Source of the DNA: Gnetum montanum
Lineage: Eukaryota > Streptophyta > Gnetopsida > Gnetales > Gnetaceae
Direction: 5' to 3'
Assembly (NCBI GenBank): GCA_015680685.1
Contig: MNCI01026285.1
Location: forward strand, 469,840 to 501,292
DNA length: 31,453 bases
The notes beneath the pieces were generated by a model. That model saw nothing but the letters and a program-made list of their open reading frames with translations. It made no database searches and was not told the origin of the DNA. The translations under genes were made by a program, and so were the position numbers. Below, piece after piece: positions 1-10,254 of the stretch. The first letter of the stretch is position 1; the number at the start of each line of letters is the position of its first letter.

Positions 1-770
1 TTACTCTTGAAAAATAATTTTAAAAATTTTTCTTGGTCTTATGATGATCTTAAAACTTTTCGACCAAAGGTGATGACACATAAAATCCCTTTGATAGATA
101 GTTGTAAGATCGTTGAGCAAAAATAAAGAAAATTTAATCTATCATTTGAGATAGCTATGGAAGCTAAGATTAAAAAGTTATTGCAAGCTCAAATCATATA
201 TCTAGTTCGATATTCAACATGGCCATCTAACCTTGTACCAGTAAGAAAGAAGAATGATGATATTAGAATTTCTGTGAATTTCAAAAATTTGAATGAAGCC
301 TCGATAAATTATAAACATCCACTTCCTAGAATTGATGAGATGTTGATTAAAGTATTAGGTTGTTAGGTACATTGTTTCTTAGATGATCTTGAAGCAATAA
401 TCAGATCATGGTAGATATGAATGATAGATATAAAATAACATTTATCACCAAGTGGGATACTTTTACTTATCAAAGAATTCCATTTGAATTGTCAAATGCT
501 AGAGCTACTTTTCAAATAGTAATGGATTTAGCCTTTAAAGGCTTAATAGGTGAATTCATTAGGGTTTATTTGAATGATATGACTACTTTTTCAAAAAGGA
601 AGGAAGATCATATCGATCATCTTCAACAAGTTTTTGATAGATACCTCAAGTATAGTATTTCATTAAATCCTAAGAAATATATCTTCAAGGTTAAATATAG
701 AAGTTTACTAGGCCATGTAATCTATCAAAAAGGAATTTCTATATATAATTTCCAAGTTCAAGTAGTATAG
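1..770 (+). pseudogene. Ty3/gypsy reverse transcriptase (broken)
   Basis: The frame starting at base 1 reads the pre-RT region (FSWSYDDLK, HKIPL) and RT block 1, including SNLVPVRKKNDDIRISVNFK and the YKHPLPRID motif, to a stop at 364-366. A shift to frame 3 occurs before 393, after which NQIMVDMNDRYK, PFELSNARATFQ and LNPKKY follow to a stop at 768-770. The family catalytic motif Y-x-D-D is present as YLNDM near 569-583, so the first of the paired aspartates is asparagine. An in-frame stop also lies at about 124-126. This copy would not make an active polymerase, from both the catalytic change and the frame breaks. The family call rests on motif order and is strong. Confidence 0.9.
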
Positions 771-1196
771 AATATTGAGCATCCTACAAGTAAAATGCCT
801 CATAGATCTTTCTTTGGAAAGATAAATTTTATTAAGAAATTTATCCCTAGATTCACTAAAATTACTAAACCTTTGATGCATATGCTAAAGAAAGATGTTC
901 TAGTAGAGAAAACACCAGAATTAGTGAGAGCCTTAGAAAAAATTTAAAAGCCCATTCAAGAAGCTCCATACTTGTTAAAGCCAAAATTAAAAAATGACTT
1001 TTGGTTATATACTTTTGCTTCAAATGATTTAGTTGCTACTGTTTTGACTCAAAAAGATGAAGGACAAGATGAACTGATTGGATTTTTTGGATATTATTTG
1101 AAAGGTTTAGAGCTAAATTATTTAGACTTAGAGAAACAAGCATTTACAATCATTAAAGCACTTCAATGTTTCAAATATTACTTGGAAAGCTATTAG
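771..1196 (+). pseudogene. Ty3/gypsy RT connection and RNase H domain (broken)
   Basis: The RT reading frame resumes after the stop at 768-770, with the conserved connection segment (FFGKINFIKKFIPRF) and another stop near 945. The RNase H portion then follows, with WLYTFASNDLVATVLTQ, an FFGYYLKGLELNYLDLEKQA stretch and a final stop at 1194-1196. In gypsy RNase H domains the ...Y...EKQA segment carries one of the acidic active-site positions; the glutamate is kept here, but the first position, normally aspartate in D-A-S, reads F-A-S-N-D. After 1196 similarity fades to isolated fragments. RNase H normally degrades the RNA strand of the cDNA hybrid; this copy is inactive. Confidence 0.8.
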
Positions 1197-1536
1197 TTCA
1201 CATTATGCTAATAGAGCTTGCAATTAAACAATTCTTAGCCTAAAATGAAATTGGATTGGAGAGACAAAAGTGGCTCATAAAGCTTCAAAGTTTTAGATTT
1301 TCATTGGAAATATGTAAAAGCATTAAAGGAATGGGATTAGCCATGTTAATGGCTAGACAAAATGATGTGTACTAAAGACTCATATAGGAAATTGGTATAA
1401 TGAGATTCTAGAATTACTTGATGTAAGAAAAGTTCTAAATAATTTAACTACAAGTCAAGAGAGAACTTTCTTTAAAAGAGCAAATAAATTTATGATTAAA
1501 AATGAAATTTTATATTGAGAGGATTTTAGAGAGGTT

Positions 1537-2355
1537 TTGTTGGAATGTATTCACAATGATCAAATTGGTCCTCTCTTAGAAAAATTTCATGATCATAACA
1601 ATTTATTTTATGAATCTCCTAAGTCCACTATGCAACATTTACTTCATTATGATTTTTATTTGCCTACTATGTACCAAGATTTTAGTTTCAAAATTCAAAG
1701 ATGTTTCAAATCTGAAATTCATGATCTAAAGATCAAAAAGGCTACAGCTCCTTTCAAACTAGTAATAATGGACAGACTATTTCAACAATGGGACTTAGAT
1801 TTTATTAGTACAATTACTCCTTCGAGAGCTAGACATAAGTTAATTCTTACAACTACCAATTATTTTACCAAGTGGTTCAAAGAAAAGGCTCTAAGAAAAA
1901 GTTTAGCATCAGACATAGTTAAGTTCTCAGAAGATTAGATTCTAAGTCATTTTCAACTACCTGAAGTGTTGATATCCTATAATGGACCTCTTTTTTAATC
2001 TAAAGAATTTATAGCATGGGCATCAAAAAAATCCATCTTTCTATTTTTTTCTTAAAATTCTTATCCTCAAGGGAATGGCTTAGTTGAATCTACAAGTAAA
2101 AATTTTATTTCCTACATTAAGAAGTCGATTGATGGAAATTCAGGAAATTGGATTGATTACTTGCAATCTACATTATGAATTTACTATATTAGATTTAAGA
2201 AGGATATTGGAACATCAGTTGATAACTTGATCTATGGTTTACCTTCTAGAATTACAAACAAGATTATAAGTTTAACCTTAGATGTTGTGCAAAAGTATAG
2301 TGGGAAAATCAAAAAAGATAGAAGTTTCATGACNATGGGAGTGATGATTGGATAA
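1537..2355 (+). pseudogene. Ty3/gypsy integrase (broken)
   Basis: One frame runs from about 1537 to the TAA at about 2353-2355, with stops at 1936, about 1999, about 2053 and about 2176. The N-terminal zinc-binding region is degenerate (HHYDFYLP-like, MYQDF, then a single cysteine in QRCFKSE where a C-x2-C pair is expected). The catalytic core shows WDLDFIS with its aspartate, then LPEVLISYNGP, where the second catalytic aspartate of the family S-D-N-G motif is tyrosine. NGLVEST then retains the glutamate. The tail segment NLIYGLPSR corresponds to the conserved post-core motif. An ambiguous base is at 2334. With the DDE triad broken and multiple stops, this is a fossil. Confidence 0.88.
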
Positions 2356-5160
2356 CTACTTAGTGGTGAATTAATTTCAACAACCAAATAGTGGAATTCA
2401 AATTGCCATACCATATAATGATGGAAAGATAATTACTTTTGGCAAAGTGGAAAAGTTGATTAGTAGAATTGGTGGGAATTTCACACTTTCTTTTCACTGT
2501 AAAATGAGATGTGGCTTGCTTAGAATTTCATTATTTCTTAATTCAAGGCCTAAGAGGAGAAAGCAAGTGAGGTGTTTGAGTGTGAAGTAGAAAGATGGTG
2601 CCTCAAGAAAGAGCAATGAGAAGGTCATTTATCCCATATGTCATAGGATGTTGTCCATAACATGTGTTGAGAGCTTATTCTAAGGCAAATACCCATGGAG
2701 CATCAAGTGAAAGCCCTTTCTTACATTGACTTTCAAATAAGTTTAGATTTCTCACTAATGGACTTTCTATACATTCCAATGTTTGGGGCAACTTCCATGA
2801 ATGTAAAACTTAAGATCAAAGAGATTCTAGTAGAGATGATTCATTGGGAGAGGCTTTTATGTTTGAAGACATAGAAGCATCTAATTGGGAAGAACCTTGA
2901 AAATCAATAGCTAAAGAGATGGATGCAAAGAAGACAAAACTAGTTGTGGAAAGCAAAAGTAAAGACAAAGATGAGGCCTCCACTATGCAAGAAGAGGAAA
3001 GAAAGGCATTCATCACAACTAAAATTACATATGAAAGGACTCTCAATATGAGAGAACCTAAATAAGTTACTCTAATTATTCTCTTTCTATCCACAAAATA
3101 GTTTAAATGATATTGAGTTTGTATAATTTCCTAAGTTTTATTAGGAATGATGTTTTTATTTCATCAAACCTCAAGTTTTGTGAAAGTTTTCCTCAAAAAA
3201 GATTTGTATTTTTGTAAAAATGTTGAATTAAGTTTTGTGTTGGTGATGATTTAGTTGGTGAGTAATTTTAAACATTAGGATTCCAAAGGAATTTTAGGTG
3301 GGAAAATGAAATGTTAGCATATTTTATCCATTTTATGGAGCAGGAATATGGAATCAATAGATTTGGAAAAATGATATATAAAAATAAAAAGAGATATATT
3401 TGAAGACCATAAGTAACATTACCTATCTAAGTTTTGGGAAAATGATCTATTTAGTGTTGCTCTTTTGGTTTTTATACTCATATGGAGTGTAACTTGGTGT
3501 AGGAGAAGAATTATTTCTTAATCCTTAGTGTCTCTAAATTTTAGAGTTTAAGGTGGATACATAGGCAATTAAAATTTCTTTTTTTAAAAAAGTTAAATTT
3601 AGCATAAATCTATTACAAGTCCTTATGTTTAAAGATTTTGGTGAAGATAATTAATCTAAATAAGCATTTTGACAAAAACTCATGACTAAGTTAACGACAA
3701 TTTGACAAGTTAATAGTTGAGAAAAACATTGCAACCTTATCAAGGAAAATCCCCTATGAATAACTATTGGATGCTCTAGAAAATAAAAGAAAATAGTTGA
3801 AATCAAGAAAGGGAATAGTGAAGGTCTATAATTAAGTTATGAAATAATACCCAATGTTTCATGAACAACAATAAAGTGGGAGTTAATGCTATTAATCAAA
3901 ATCCTTACTCCAACAAGGGTAAAAATAATTGATGCAACTCATCATCTTAAATACTATATTATTTAGCAAATTTTTGCTACATGAGAAAAAGCATCAATCC
4001 AACAAGAAAAGAAACAATGGAAATTTACTAATAACACTGCATCATGATTTCTTTTCCTTACACAACCATCAAAACTAACAAATTTCACATTCACCTACAT
4101 GCAAAAATTTAACAATGAAAACTATGATTTTTGAAGAAAAAGGAGATAGACCTAACACATGGCAGTGTTGGCAATATGACCAAGGTAAATTAAAAAATAT
4201 AGAAAGATAATTCAACATTCAATGGTGGTTCAGTCTAACCAAAGAGGACCAATTGCAAACCCTCAAAGAAACAATCAAAATAAGTAAAATGAGTAGTTCA
4301 AAATTTGACACTAACAACAATAGTGAATGTAGTGCCAACAGGAGGACCATGATGATAGGAGACATAGTTTCCTACAACATCAATAGAGCTAGAAGTGCCA
4401 ACATTTATAGGGCAAGGATGAGCCAAGAGGTAAAGTTCAAAAAATTTCCAAACAAATCTACAATTGTTAGAACACGTAGCAACTTATCAAGGATACTGGA
4501 CAAAGCCACGAATCCAACACGTGCCTATCCATCATAGTGACACCACTTTTTCCAATGAGCAACACGTGGTGAGGGAAACACAACAGTAGAAAACCCTTGC
4601 ACCCAAACTTCACCCAGAAAATAGAAATTCCTATTTTAAGCTTAAAGTTGCAATAACATATTAATAAAAACATTACATATACTATGGTGGCTATAATTGG
4701 TAGCATAAGTTTGAAAAATTAACACATTCACATGTTCAAAGTTGCAATTTAAAGGGACATATCTATGGAACTTTACTTGTTCAAAGTAAATTTTCACATG
4801 CTTAAGTTGTATAAAAACCTAACTAAAATTCCTAAATATTTGTATTTGAAAGGACACTTTCCAATTTGTGGCATGTATTTCTCCAATTTTTGTAACTTCC
4901 TATTATAACTTTTATGATATTTGTTATCAAGAAAACACTTGGCAACCACGGCTTAAATTTCTCATAATCCCCCATCGAAGCTATAACTCCTAAGGTGATT
5001 ATTGTAACTACCTTAAGGTCACTATAAAAGGACCTTCAAAGGTAGATCTTGGAAGAAGATTTTAGAGGGAAAGATTTGAAAAAAGATAATTGAAGATTAT
5101 TTGTAAGATAGATTGCTAAAGACATCAATCCAGCTGATTTGTTTTAATCCTATGAGTTCT
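2356..5160. other. AT-rich stretch without recognisable gene; possible LTR remnants
   Basis: No protein family is recognisable in any frame here. The frames at 2816-3094 (-) and 4253-4537 (+) have low-complexity, repeat-like composition and no motif. Two places have LTR-like features. The first is TGTTAGCAT at 3312, just after a purine-rich run, with a TATA-like run at 3375-3384. The second is TGTTGGCAATATGACC at about 4172, after a purine-rich AAAAAGGAGATAGAC, with a CTATAAAAGG TATA box at about 5022. No matching second LTR or target duplication was found for either, so these are possibilities only. Confidence 0.35.
5021..5033 (+). promoter_or_regulatory. TATA box candidate
   Basis: ACTATAAAAGG is a strong TATA match on the + strand. 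It is followed by about 130 bases of A/G-rich leader-like sequence and no recognisable + strand gene. This arrangement is common in plant LTRs, so it is more likely an LTR promoter remnant than a host promoter. Confidence 0.35.
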
Positions 5161-5343
5161 TTTCTTTTCATTTTGTTTGGCTGAGAGGCCATTACCAGTC
5201 ATAATTCAATAACTCTAATTTTGTCCATAACACTGACTAACGTTGACTTTCCCACAGGCCATTTTGGTAATGCCAACTTTGTGCATAACGCTGACGTGTT
5301 ATGAAAGGTTACGTCCATTGCAAAACAGAAATAGACATATAGA

Positions 5344-5743
5344 TCATGCCAGGTGATAGAATGTGAAAATAGTGCATGGAGCAGTAGGAGGAGGAGGGCT
5401 CGAGTTTTGCGTAGAAGTAGATCCAACATTGTGACCAAAGATGGAAACGATGTGTGGATCAGGATGTAAAATAGGATCGAGGCATGAAACAAGAGGTAGA
5501 GGCTGAGGGGGATGTGCACGCTACATAGAGGGTGGAAGGTGGTTGGATTGACCAGATCCAAAATGTGAAGGGCCACCAGGGCCTAAAATTCTAGATCTGT
5601 AGCTAAAACCTATAGATCTATTAGAACCGCAGCCTCTGCTATGACCACGACCAGTAGATCTATTAGATCTACCAAATCTACCAGAGCCGCGACCTTGACT
5701 GTGGCTATGGCCACGATTGCATCCGTGGCCAGAGGTAGAGCTT
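5344..5743 (-). pseudogene. Gly/Arg/Ser-rich then Pro-rich frame, unidentified
   Basis: The - strand frame continues from the oxidase fragment at 5744-5958 without a shift. It reads a Gly/Arg/Ser-rich segment (GHSHSQGRGSGRFGRSNRST, then a second GRGHSRG run), a TAG at about 5521-5523, then a Pro-rich segment with PPQPLP and SSPPPPTAP, ending in TGA near 5344. The nucleotide sequence of the first part has a loose repeat based on AGATCTA/AGATCTAC. RGG-like and Pro-rich segments occur in RNA-binding proteins and in some retroelement gag linkers, but no zinc knuckle or RRM is visible. It is locally richer in G and C than its flanks. I do not recognise it; it may be non-coding low-complexity sequence. 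Confidence 0.3.
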
Positions 5744-5958
5744 CCATCTGGCCATGACCCCCCACTGCCTCCACAGAGCACCTAGAACACATCCTCACCC
5801 ATGTGCTACCTTTGAAGCACCGTGCTTGACGTGTTCACCAGAACTGCATCCAAGACATTGTCAACGACTAGGCCATGTGGGTATGCCAGGAAGCCGAAGC
5901 CTCCATCGGAAATATGACCGTTGATGCCCACAATAGGGTAGGAGCTGGTCGAAAAAGC
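5744..5958 (-). pseudogene. Berberine-bridge-enzyme-like FAD-linked oxidase fragment
   Basis: About 72 codons match the FAD-binding (PCMH-type) core of the BBE-like oxidase family. These are secreted plant flavoenzymes that oxidise alkaloids, monolignols or oligosaccharides. Visible landmarks in order are SSYPIVGINGHISDGGFG (family P-T-V-G-x-G-G-H-x-S-G-G-G), the HGLVVDNVLDAVLVN segment (family G-L-x-x-D-N-V-x-D-A), HMGEDVF, and CGGSGGSW (family R-G-G-G-G-G-S). Two in-frame TAG codons interrupt it, one just before HMGED and one straight after MGEDVF, where the family has tryptophan. The glycine loop carries several substitutions. The rest of the roughly 530-residue enzyme is absent, including the flavin-linking His and Cys regions. 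It is a dead gene fragment, perhaps carried here by a transposon. The family call is fairly sure, the exact enzyme unknown. Confidence 0.7.
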
Positions 5959-5959
5959 A

Positions 5960-6718
5960 AAATCTTAGACGCATATGAATGATGCGATGCATATTTTGCT
6001 ATTCTATTTTTCCCTTTTATTTTTTTTTCTGTTTTTAAGCCTTTTTCACATGGTTGCCTCCTCCTCCTTCTGTATCTTGTAATATTTTTTGCCTTCAGGT
6101 TTGTGTAAAAATTAATAGTATGGATGCACCATTTGAAGACCAAGTCTTAGTGCTAAAAAATATGAGGTTATTCAAAGGGTACAAAATTGATGAATTAAAG
6201 GTAAAAGTACAAACATCCAAGTTGAAGCTATCTAAAATAGTCTAAAGTAGTTCTCAAAGACACAAGACTAGAGATGGGATACAAGGATTAAAGACTTAAA
6301 TATTTCATTGGAAGAGATACAAAGAAATCTAAAACACATTCATAAGTTTTTCAACCACGGGTTCTAAAGGAAATTCATAGAGAAAAACTTATCTTAGAGA
6401 AAAAACAAACATGTAGGCTGTGCGGTTCAAGAGATCTTAAGGATGAGCCATATGTTATTTTTTAGTTTCCCTTAGCCTAAATATTTGAGACAAAAATATA
6501 ATATTGTAGCAAAAGGTTTATATAATCTTCTCTTCTTCCATTTAGTATTGAAAATTGAAAACTAGAAATTTTAATTACATCCAAGAAATTACAAAGGATT
6601 TGTTGGATGGTTACAAAGCCTCAACACAGTTTCAAAAAAAGTTGAAAACATCATTAATGTAATGCCCCAAGCAAATAGGGTAAATTTGAAATAAAACAAT
6701 TAGTAGATTACAATTAAT
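5960..6718. other. No recognisable gene
   Basis: The sequence is AT-rich. A short open + strand frame at about 6346-6460 contains a C-R-L-C pair and charged residues (CRLCGSRDLKDEPYVIF) before a TAG, but it matches nothing I know. The frame at 6054-6245 is low in information. Confidence 0.4.
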
Positions 6719-6720
6719 AT

Positions 6721-6749
6721 TCCTTAGGAAAAATAAGGTACAGAACTCT
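6721..6749 (+). repeat. Detached partial copy of fold-back element arm
   Basis: The 29 bases starting TCCTTAGGAAAAATAAGG are the exact reverse complement of part of the left arm of the fold-back element (around 6969-6997). They also resemble the corresponding part of the right arm (around 7123-7151). They sit about 60 bp outside the left arm, so they are a third, detached copy of arm sequence. Confidence 0.8.
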
Positions 6750-6807
6750 TATAATATTTTTTATTTGTTATGTTTAAATCATCGCTACAACAGATGACTG
6801 GCGATCA

Positions 6808-7309
6808 CTAGCTTAGTTATATATTTATAATATATATCTATAAATTGGCCGAGAGAATCTTATTAGTTTACAAGTAAAAATTTATTTGAGTAAAAAATTT
6901 CATGACTTTTGGATGAAGAATAAGATTTAAAAACCCAAATTTTCATGCCTTCTAGACGAAGAACAAGAGTTCTGTACCTTATTTTTCCTAAGGATGGGTT
7001 TTCTGAAAAAAAAATTTCTGTCAATTAGTGCATACTCCATTTGCATTGTATATCAAAAACAACAAATTCGGCTAAGGGTGAGAGCATACACTAATTGATA
7101 AATTTTTTTTTTAGAAAACCCATCCTTAGAAAAAAGAAGGTACAAAACTCTTGTTCTTCGTCCAGAAGGCATAAAAATATGGGTTTTTAAATCTTGTTCT
7201 TCATCCAGAAGTCATGAAATTTTTTACTCAAAGAACTTTTTACTTGTAAACTAATAAGATTCTCTCAGCCAATTTATAGATATATATTATAAATATATAA
7301 CTAAGCTAG
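6808..7309. repeat. 502-bp fold-back (long inverted repeat) element
   Basis: Two arms of about 230 bp are inverted copies of each other, 6808-7038 and 7081-7309, around a spacer of about 40 bp. The outer ends CTAGCTTAGTTATATATTTA and its inverse pair almost perfectly, and the innermost pairing is TCAATTAGTG (7021-7030) with CACTAATTGA (7089-7098). Mismatches are scattered and small. No reading frame of note lies inside. The size and structure fit a fold-back MITE or a local inverted duplication. No clear target duplication is visible, since the flanks ...GCGATCA and TTTTAGT... do not match. Transcription through it would give a long hairpin RNA. Confidence 0.9.
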
Positions 7310-8959
7310 TTTTAGTTGCTTAGCTAATGGTTTAGATAGTATTGTTCTTGGCATTTAATTTTGGGATTTGTCCTAGGTTTCTTTTATAGCTATGCTTTAG
7401 CTTTTATAGAAGAGACCATGCTATTTAAAGCCTCAAGAGCAATTTAATAGTAATCACTTAAACAAATTTTCATTTTTTGAGCATAGAGAATCTTGGAAAA
7501 TCTTTTGGGATTTTGATGTAACTAAAATAGCTTCTTTATTTTTAAAGTGTATTGCCTTGGTATTTCAATCAAGAAATTGTTAAATCTTTTGTTTTTTGGA
7601 AAGCTCTATTGAATGCAATCTTTGACATCTATTAATTAGCCAAAATAGAGACTTGTACTTTATCAGTTGGGTAGCAATTTTTGGTAATATAATAAGATTG
7701 TCTTTATAAAATTGCTTGTTGAGCTCATAAAGTTTTGAACAATTCGTAGTCATTGAATTGGGAATAGATTTATTGAAAAGTGTTTTATTATGTTAATTTA
7801 TCTTGCTTAAATATTTGAGATTTCATGCAATTCCTTTTTCTTTTCTTTCTCTTTCTATGTTTATTGAATCTCACTATATTTCTAGTTTTCTTGTGGAACT
7901 TTCTCTCTATAGGAAATTAGGAGTAGATTGTCAAAATTGTACTAAAATTTTTTTGTGAAATTTTATTTGTTACAAGTATTATAAGGATCATAGAGAATAA
8001 GTGATTGAACAAAGTAGGAACCTTCAACAACTCATAATATTTCACAAAGTTAGATAACTGTTTTTTGTTAAAGTTGATTACAATTTTATACACAACCCAA
8101 TTATTTCAACATTCACAACAACAAACACATATTCACAACTAGTTCTTTTTATAACTAACGATTCTAGGCCTTGGTGTTGCCAAAGACCAACAAGCACCTA
8201 AGCCCTATTCAGAAAAGCTCATTGGTGCTCCAGTTCCAAACGTTTGCCAAAAAACAATTAATGTATAGGTCACATATTAAAGGTATTTAACACTTCCTAA
8301 TAGTTTTTAATAATTCAAGAATATATGATATAAGCTAATATGATATAATTTTTAACTACAATCATCTAACATGTTTGCTGACCATTCGTCAATATTTAAC
8401 AAATGAAAATAAATAATTTGTATCTTACACTAATATAAATAAGTTGTTATAACAAAGAACCACATGTATATTATACAAATCCATTTATGTTTCATGATGT
8501 AGAAATCAGTCTTCAATTTAATAATGAGAGGCTACAAGCCTAAGTAATCCATTTCTAGGACACTTATAAGATCTCTTTTGCCCACACAAATACATCCATA
8601 TGGACAAATATAGATAGATTTTATCTCTAATTAAGACCATGTTTTCTCATACGAATTCTTATAGAATTAACTAATGATCCATATGATGTTTTCTAAATAA
8701 TTATGAGAGGCTTTATGACCCAGGAATGTAAACTTATTAGTACCATCCATAGTGGATGCATGCCCAAGAAACCTCTTATTTTGGAGAAATATTCATAGGT
8801 TGTAACTGAAACTAGGATGCCTTTCTTGAGATAAATCCTAGTACAATTCATGATAGATAAAGCTATTTTTTTATCTCACTACTAGAATGTGACACACTAT
8901 CAACCAAATGTTTTGGTATAGCATTGAGACATATCAAATTCGATCAACATCATGTTTTT
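7310..8959. other. AT-rich, no recognisable gene; a few stray 45-bp repeat units near the end
   Basis: No coding frame or RNA gene is recognisable. From about 8518 scattered units resembling the downstream 45-bp repeat appear (for example AATGAGAGGC at 8522 and ATTATGAGAGGC near 8700), suggesting that the array once extended further left. A CTATTTAAAGCC TATA-like site near 7420 has no gene after it. Confidence 0.45.
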
Positions 8960-9870
8960 AATAGCATTATAAGAGGTTGCATGTTTGAGCAACCTATTCC
9001 TTTTATACAAGTATTGAGAGAATATAATTAAAATGAAGATTATTTATTTTGGAAAAATCATGGAGGGGTATGCAAGAGATCAAAATATTATTACATCACA
9101 ATTATGAGAGGTTTAAAAAATGAGAAATTTTTTGTTTTCATAATTATAAGAGGTTTTGCAACTGAGCAATCTAGAGTTTCTAGTATAATTATAAGAGGAT
9201 TCAATCCCCATAAATATTTATTTTAAGTATAATTATAAAAGGTTTTATTATAGACCAAGATACTTTTTGTGTATAATTACAAGGGATCCCACACCTAGGC
9301 AACCTGGTGTGTTTAGTCCAATTATATGAGGTTGCACATCTGAGCAACCTACTGTTTTATATATAACTAAGAGAGCCTTCACACCCAAGAAATTTACTAT
9401 TTTATGTTCAATTATAAGGGATTGCACACCTAAGAAACATCCTATTTTAAGTCCAATTATATCAATTTTCATGCCCTTGCAACCTACTTTGTTGTGTATA
9501 ATAAGGAATGGTTACATGCCCAAGCAACCTACTATTTTAAGTCAAATTATATTAGGTTGCACACCTGAGAAACCTACTATTTTGAGTCAAATTATATTAT
9601 ATTTCAAACCTAAGCAACCTCCTATTTTTATTCAAAATATATAAAGTTGCAAAACCTATGCTTTTGTGTATAATTAAGTAAAGTTGCACATCCAAGAAAC
9701 CTATTGTTTTGAGTCCAATTATATTAAGCAACCTCGTATTTTATGTATAATTAAAGAGGGTTACATGTCCTAAAAATCATCATGTATTACATACCCAAAA
9801 AACCTACTATTTAATGAATAATTACAAGGGGTTGCATGCCCAAGCATCCTCATGTATTTTATATTAATAT
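8960..9870 (+). repeat. 45-bp tandem repeat array with internal dyad
   Basis: The unit reads roughly TAATTATAAGAGG, then GGTTGC-N8-GCAACC overlapping its end, then TACTATTTTAAGTA. Successive landmarks (the TAATTATAAG-like core) lie at 9141, 9186, 9230, 9274, 9319, 9364, 9409, 9454, 9498, 9544 and 9589, giving a period of 44-46 bp. About 17-20 units are recognisable, with strong divergence between them. Clean dyads are GGTTGC...GCAACC at 8975-8994 and 9330-9349. There is no conserved reading frame across units (45 is a multiple of three, but stops occur). It is satellite-like; the LINE at 9969 begins about 100 bp beyond its right edge. Confidence 0.9.
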
Positions 9871-9958
9871 TTTAGATAGTGTATTTTAGACATGTAGTTG
9901 AATCTCACTGGCATTTGACATGAATGGATGACTATTTTTTGATAATTTTTTGAAATAT

Positions 9959-9968
9959 ATCGATAATT
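9959..9968. repeat. Target-site duplication, left copy (LINE at 9969-11703)
   Basis: ATCGATAATT here is repeated exactly at 11704-11713, bracketing the LINE. It directly abuts the T-run that is the element's poly(A) tail on the - strand. Confidence 0.85.
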
Positions 9969-10128
9969 TTTTTTTTGAAAAAGTTCAGGCCATATTAATT
10001 ATCAAAATGGAAAAAACAAGGAGAAGCTATACACAGGCACAGCGTGGGCCAGGGCTGCTGGCCCCACCGGACAAGGAAATCCCCACCAAGAACACCCGCA
10101 GCCAAAAAGACCACCCACCCCCAAGACC

Positions 10129-10212
10129 AAAATTTCCCGTTAGAAAAGACACCACCCAGGGCGCCCAGACAAAATTTCCCGTCAGGAAAGACTCCACCCA
10201 GGGTGCCCAGAC
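10129..10212 (-). repeat. 42-bp tandem duplication in LINE 3' region
   Basis: Two adjacent 42-bp copies (10129-10170 and 10171-10212) start AAAATTTCCCGT and end GCCCAGAC, with about four or five differences. They lie downstream of the LINE stop codon in element orientation, so they are part of its 3' untranslated sequence. Confidence 0.9.
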
Positions 10213-10254
10213 AACCTGCAACGACGGCAGGCAGCCGAGAGACGCGTCCGGTCC

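Larger units (their letters stand above)
1..2355 (+). mobile_element. Decayed Ty3/gypsy LTR-retrotransposon, internal pol region
   Basis: This is a stretch of retrotransposon pol entering the window part-way through. The order seen is reverse transcriptase, RNase H, then integrase, which is the Ty3/gypsy order (copia places integrase before RT). The 5' end, gag and protease lie outside the window. Reading frames are broken by at least one frameshift (about 366-393), a badly decayed stretch between RNase H and integrase (1197-1536) and many stops. Codons are very AT-rich like the surroundings, which suggests an old copy. A downstream LTR was not demonstrated. A weak candidate is a purine-rich run at 3299-3310 followed by TGTTAGCAT at 3312 and a TATA-like run near 3375. 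Assignment to gypsy is firm; the clade is not resolved. Confidence 0.9.

Noticed and set aside
4253-4537. 94-codon + strand frame with Asn/Ser/Arg-rich composition, considered as a gag fragment
   Set aside because: No gag core, zinc knuckle or other motif; it reads as AT-rich chance sequence.
5521-5798. Ala/Val/Leu-rich frame at 5610-5798 (-), considered as a membrane segment
   Set aside because: It is an alternative reading of the Gly/Arg-rich repeat; the register continuous with the oxidase fragment is the more credible one.
8130-8235. More balanced-composition stretch considered as a small structured RNA or 5S rRNA
   Set aside because: It shows none of the 5S rRNA landmarks and no tRNA-like boxes or Pol III terminator arrangement.
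8960-9870. Regularly spaced short palindromic repeats considered as a CRISPR array
   Set aside because: The whole 45-bp unit is repeated, the intervals are not unique spacers, copies are strongly diverged, there are no cas genes, and the context is a plant nuclear genome.
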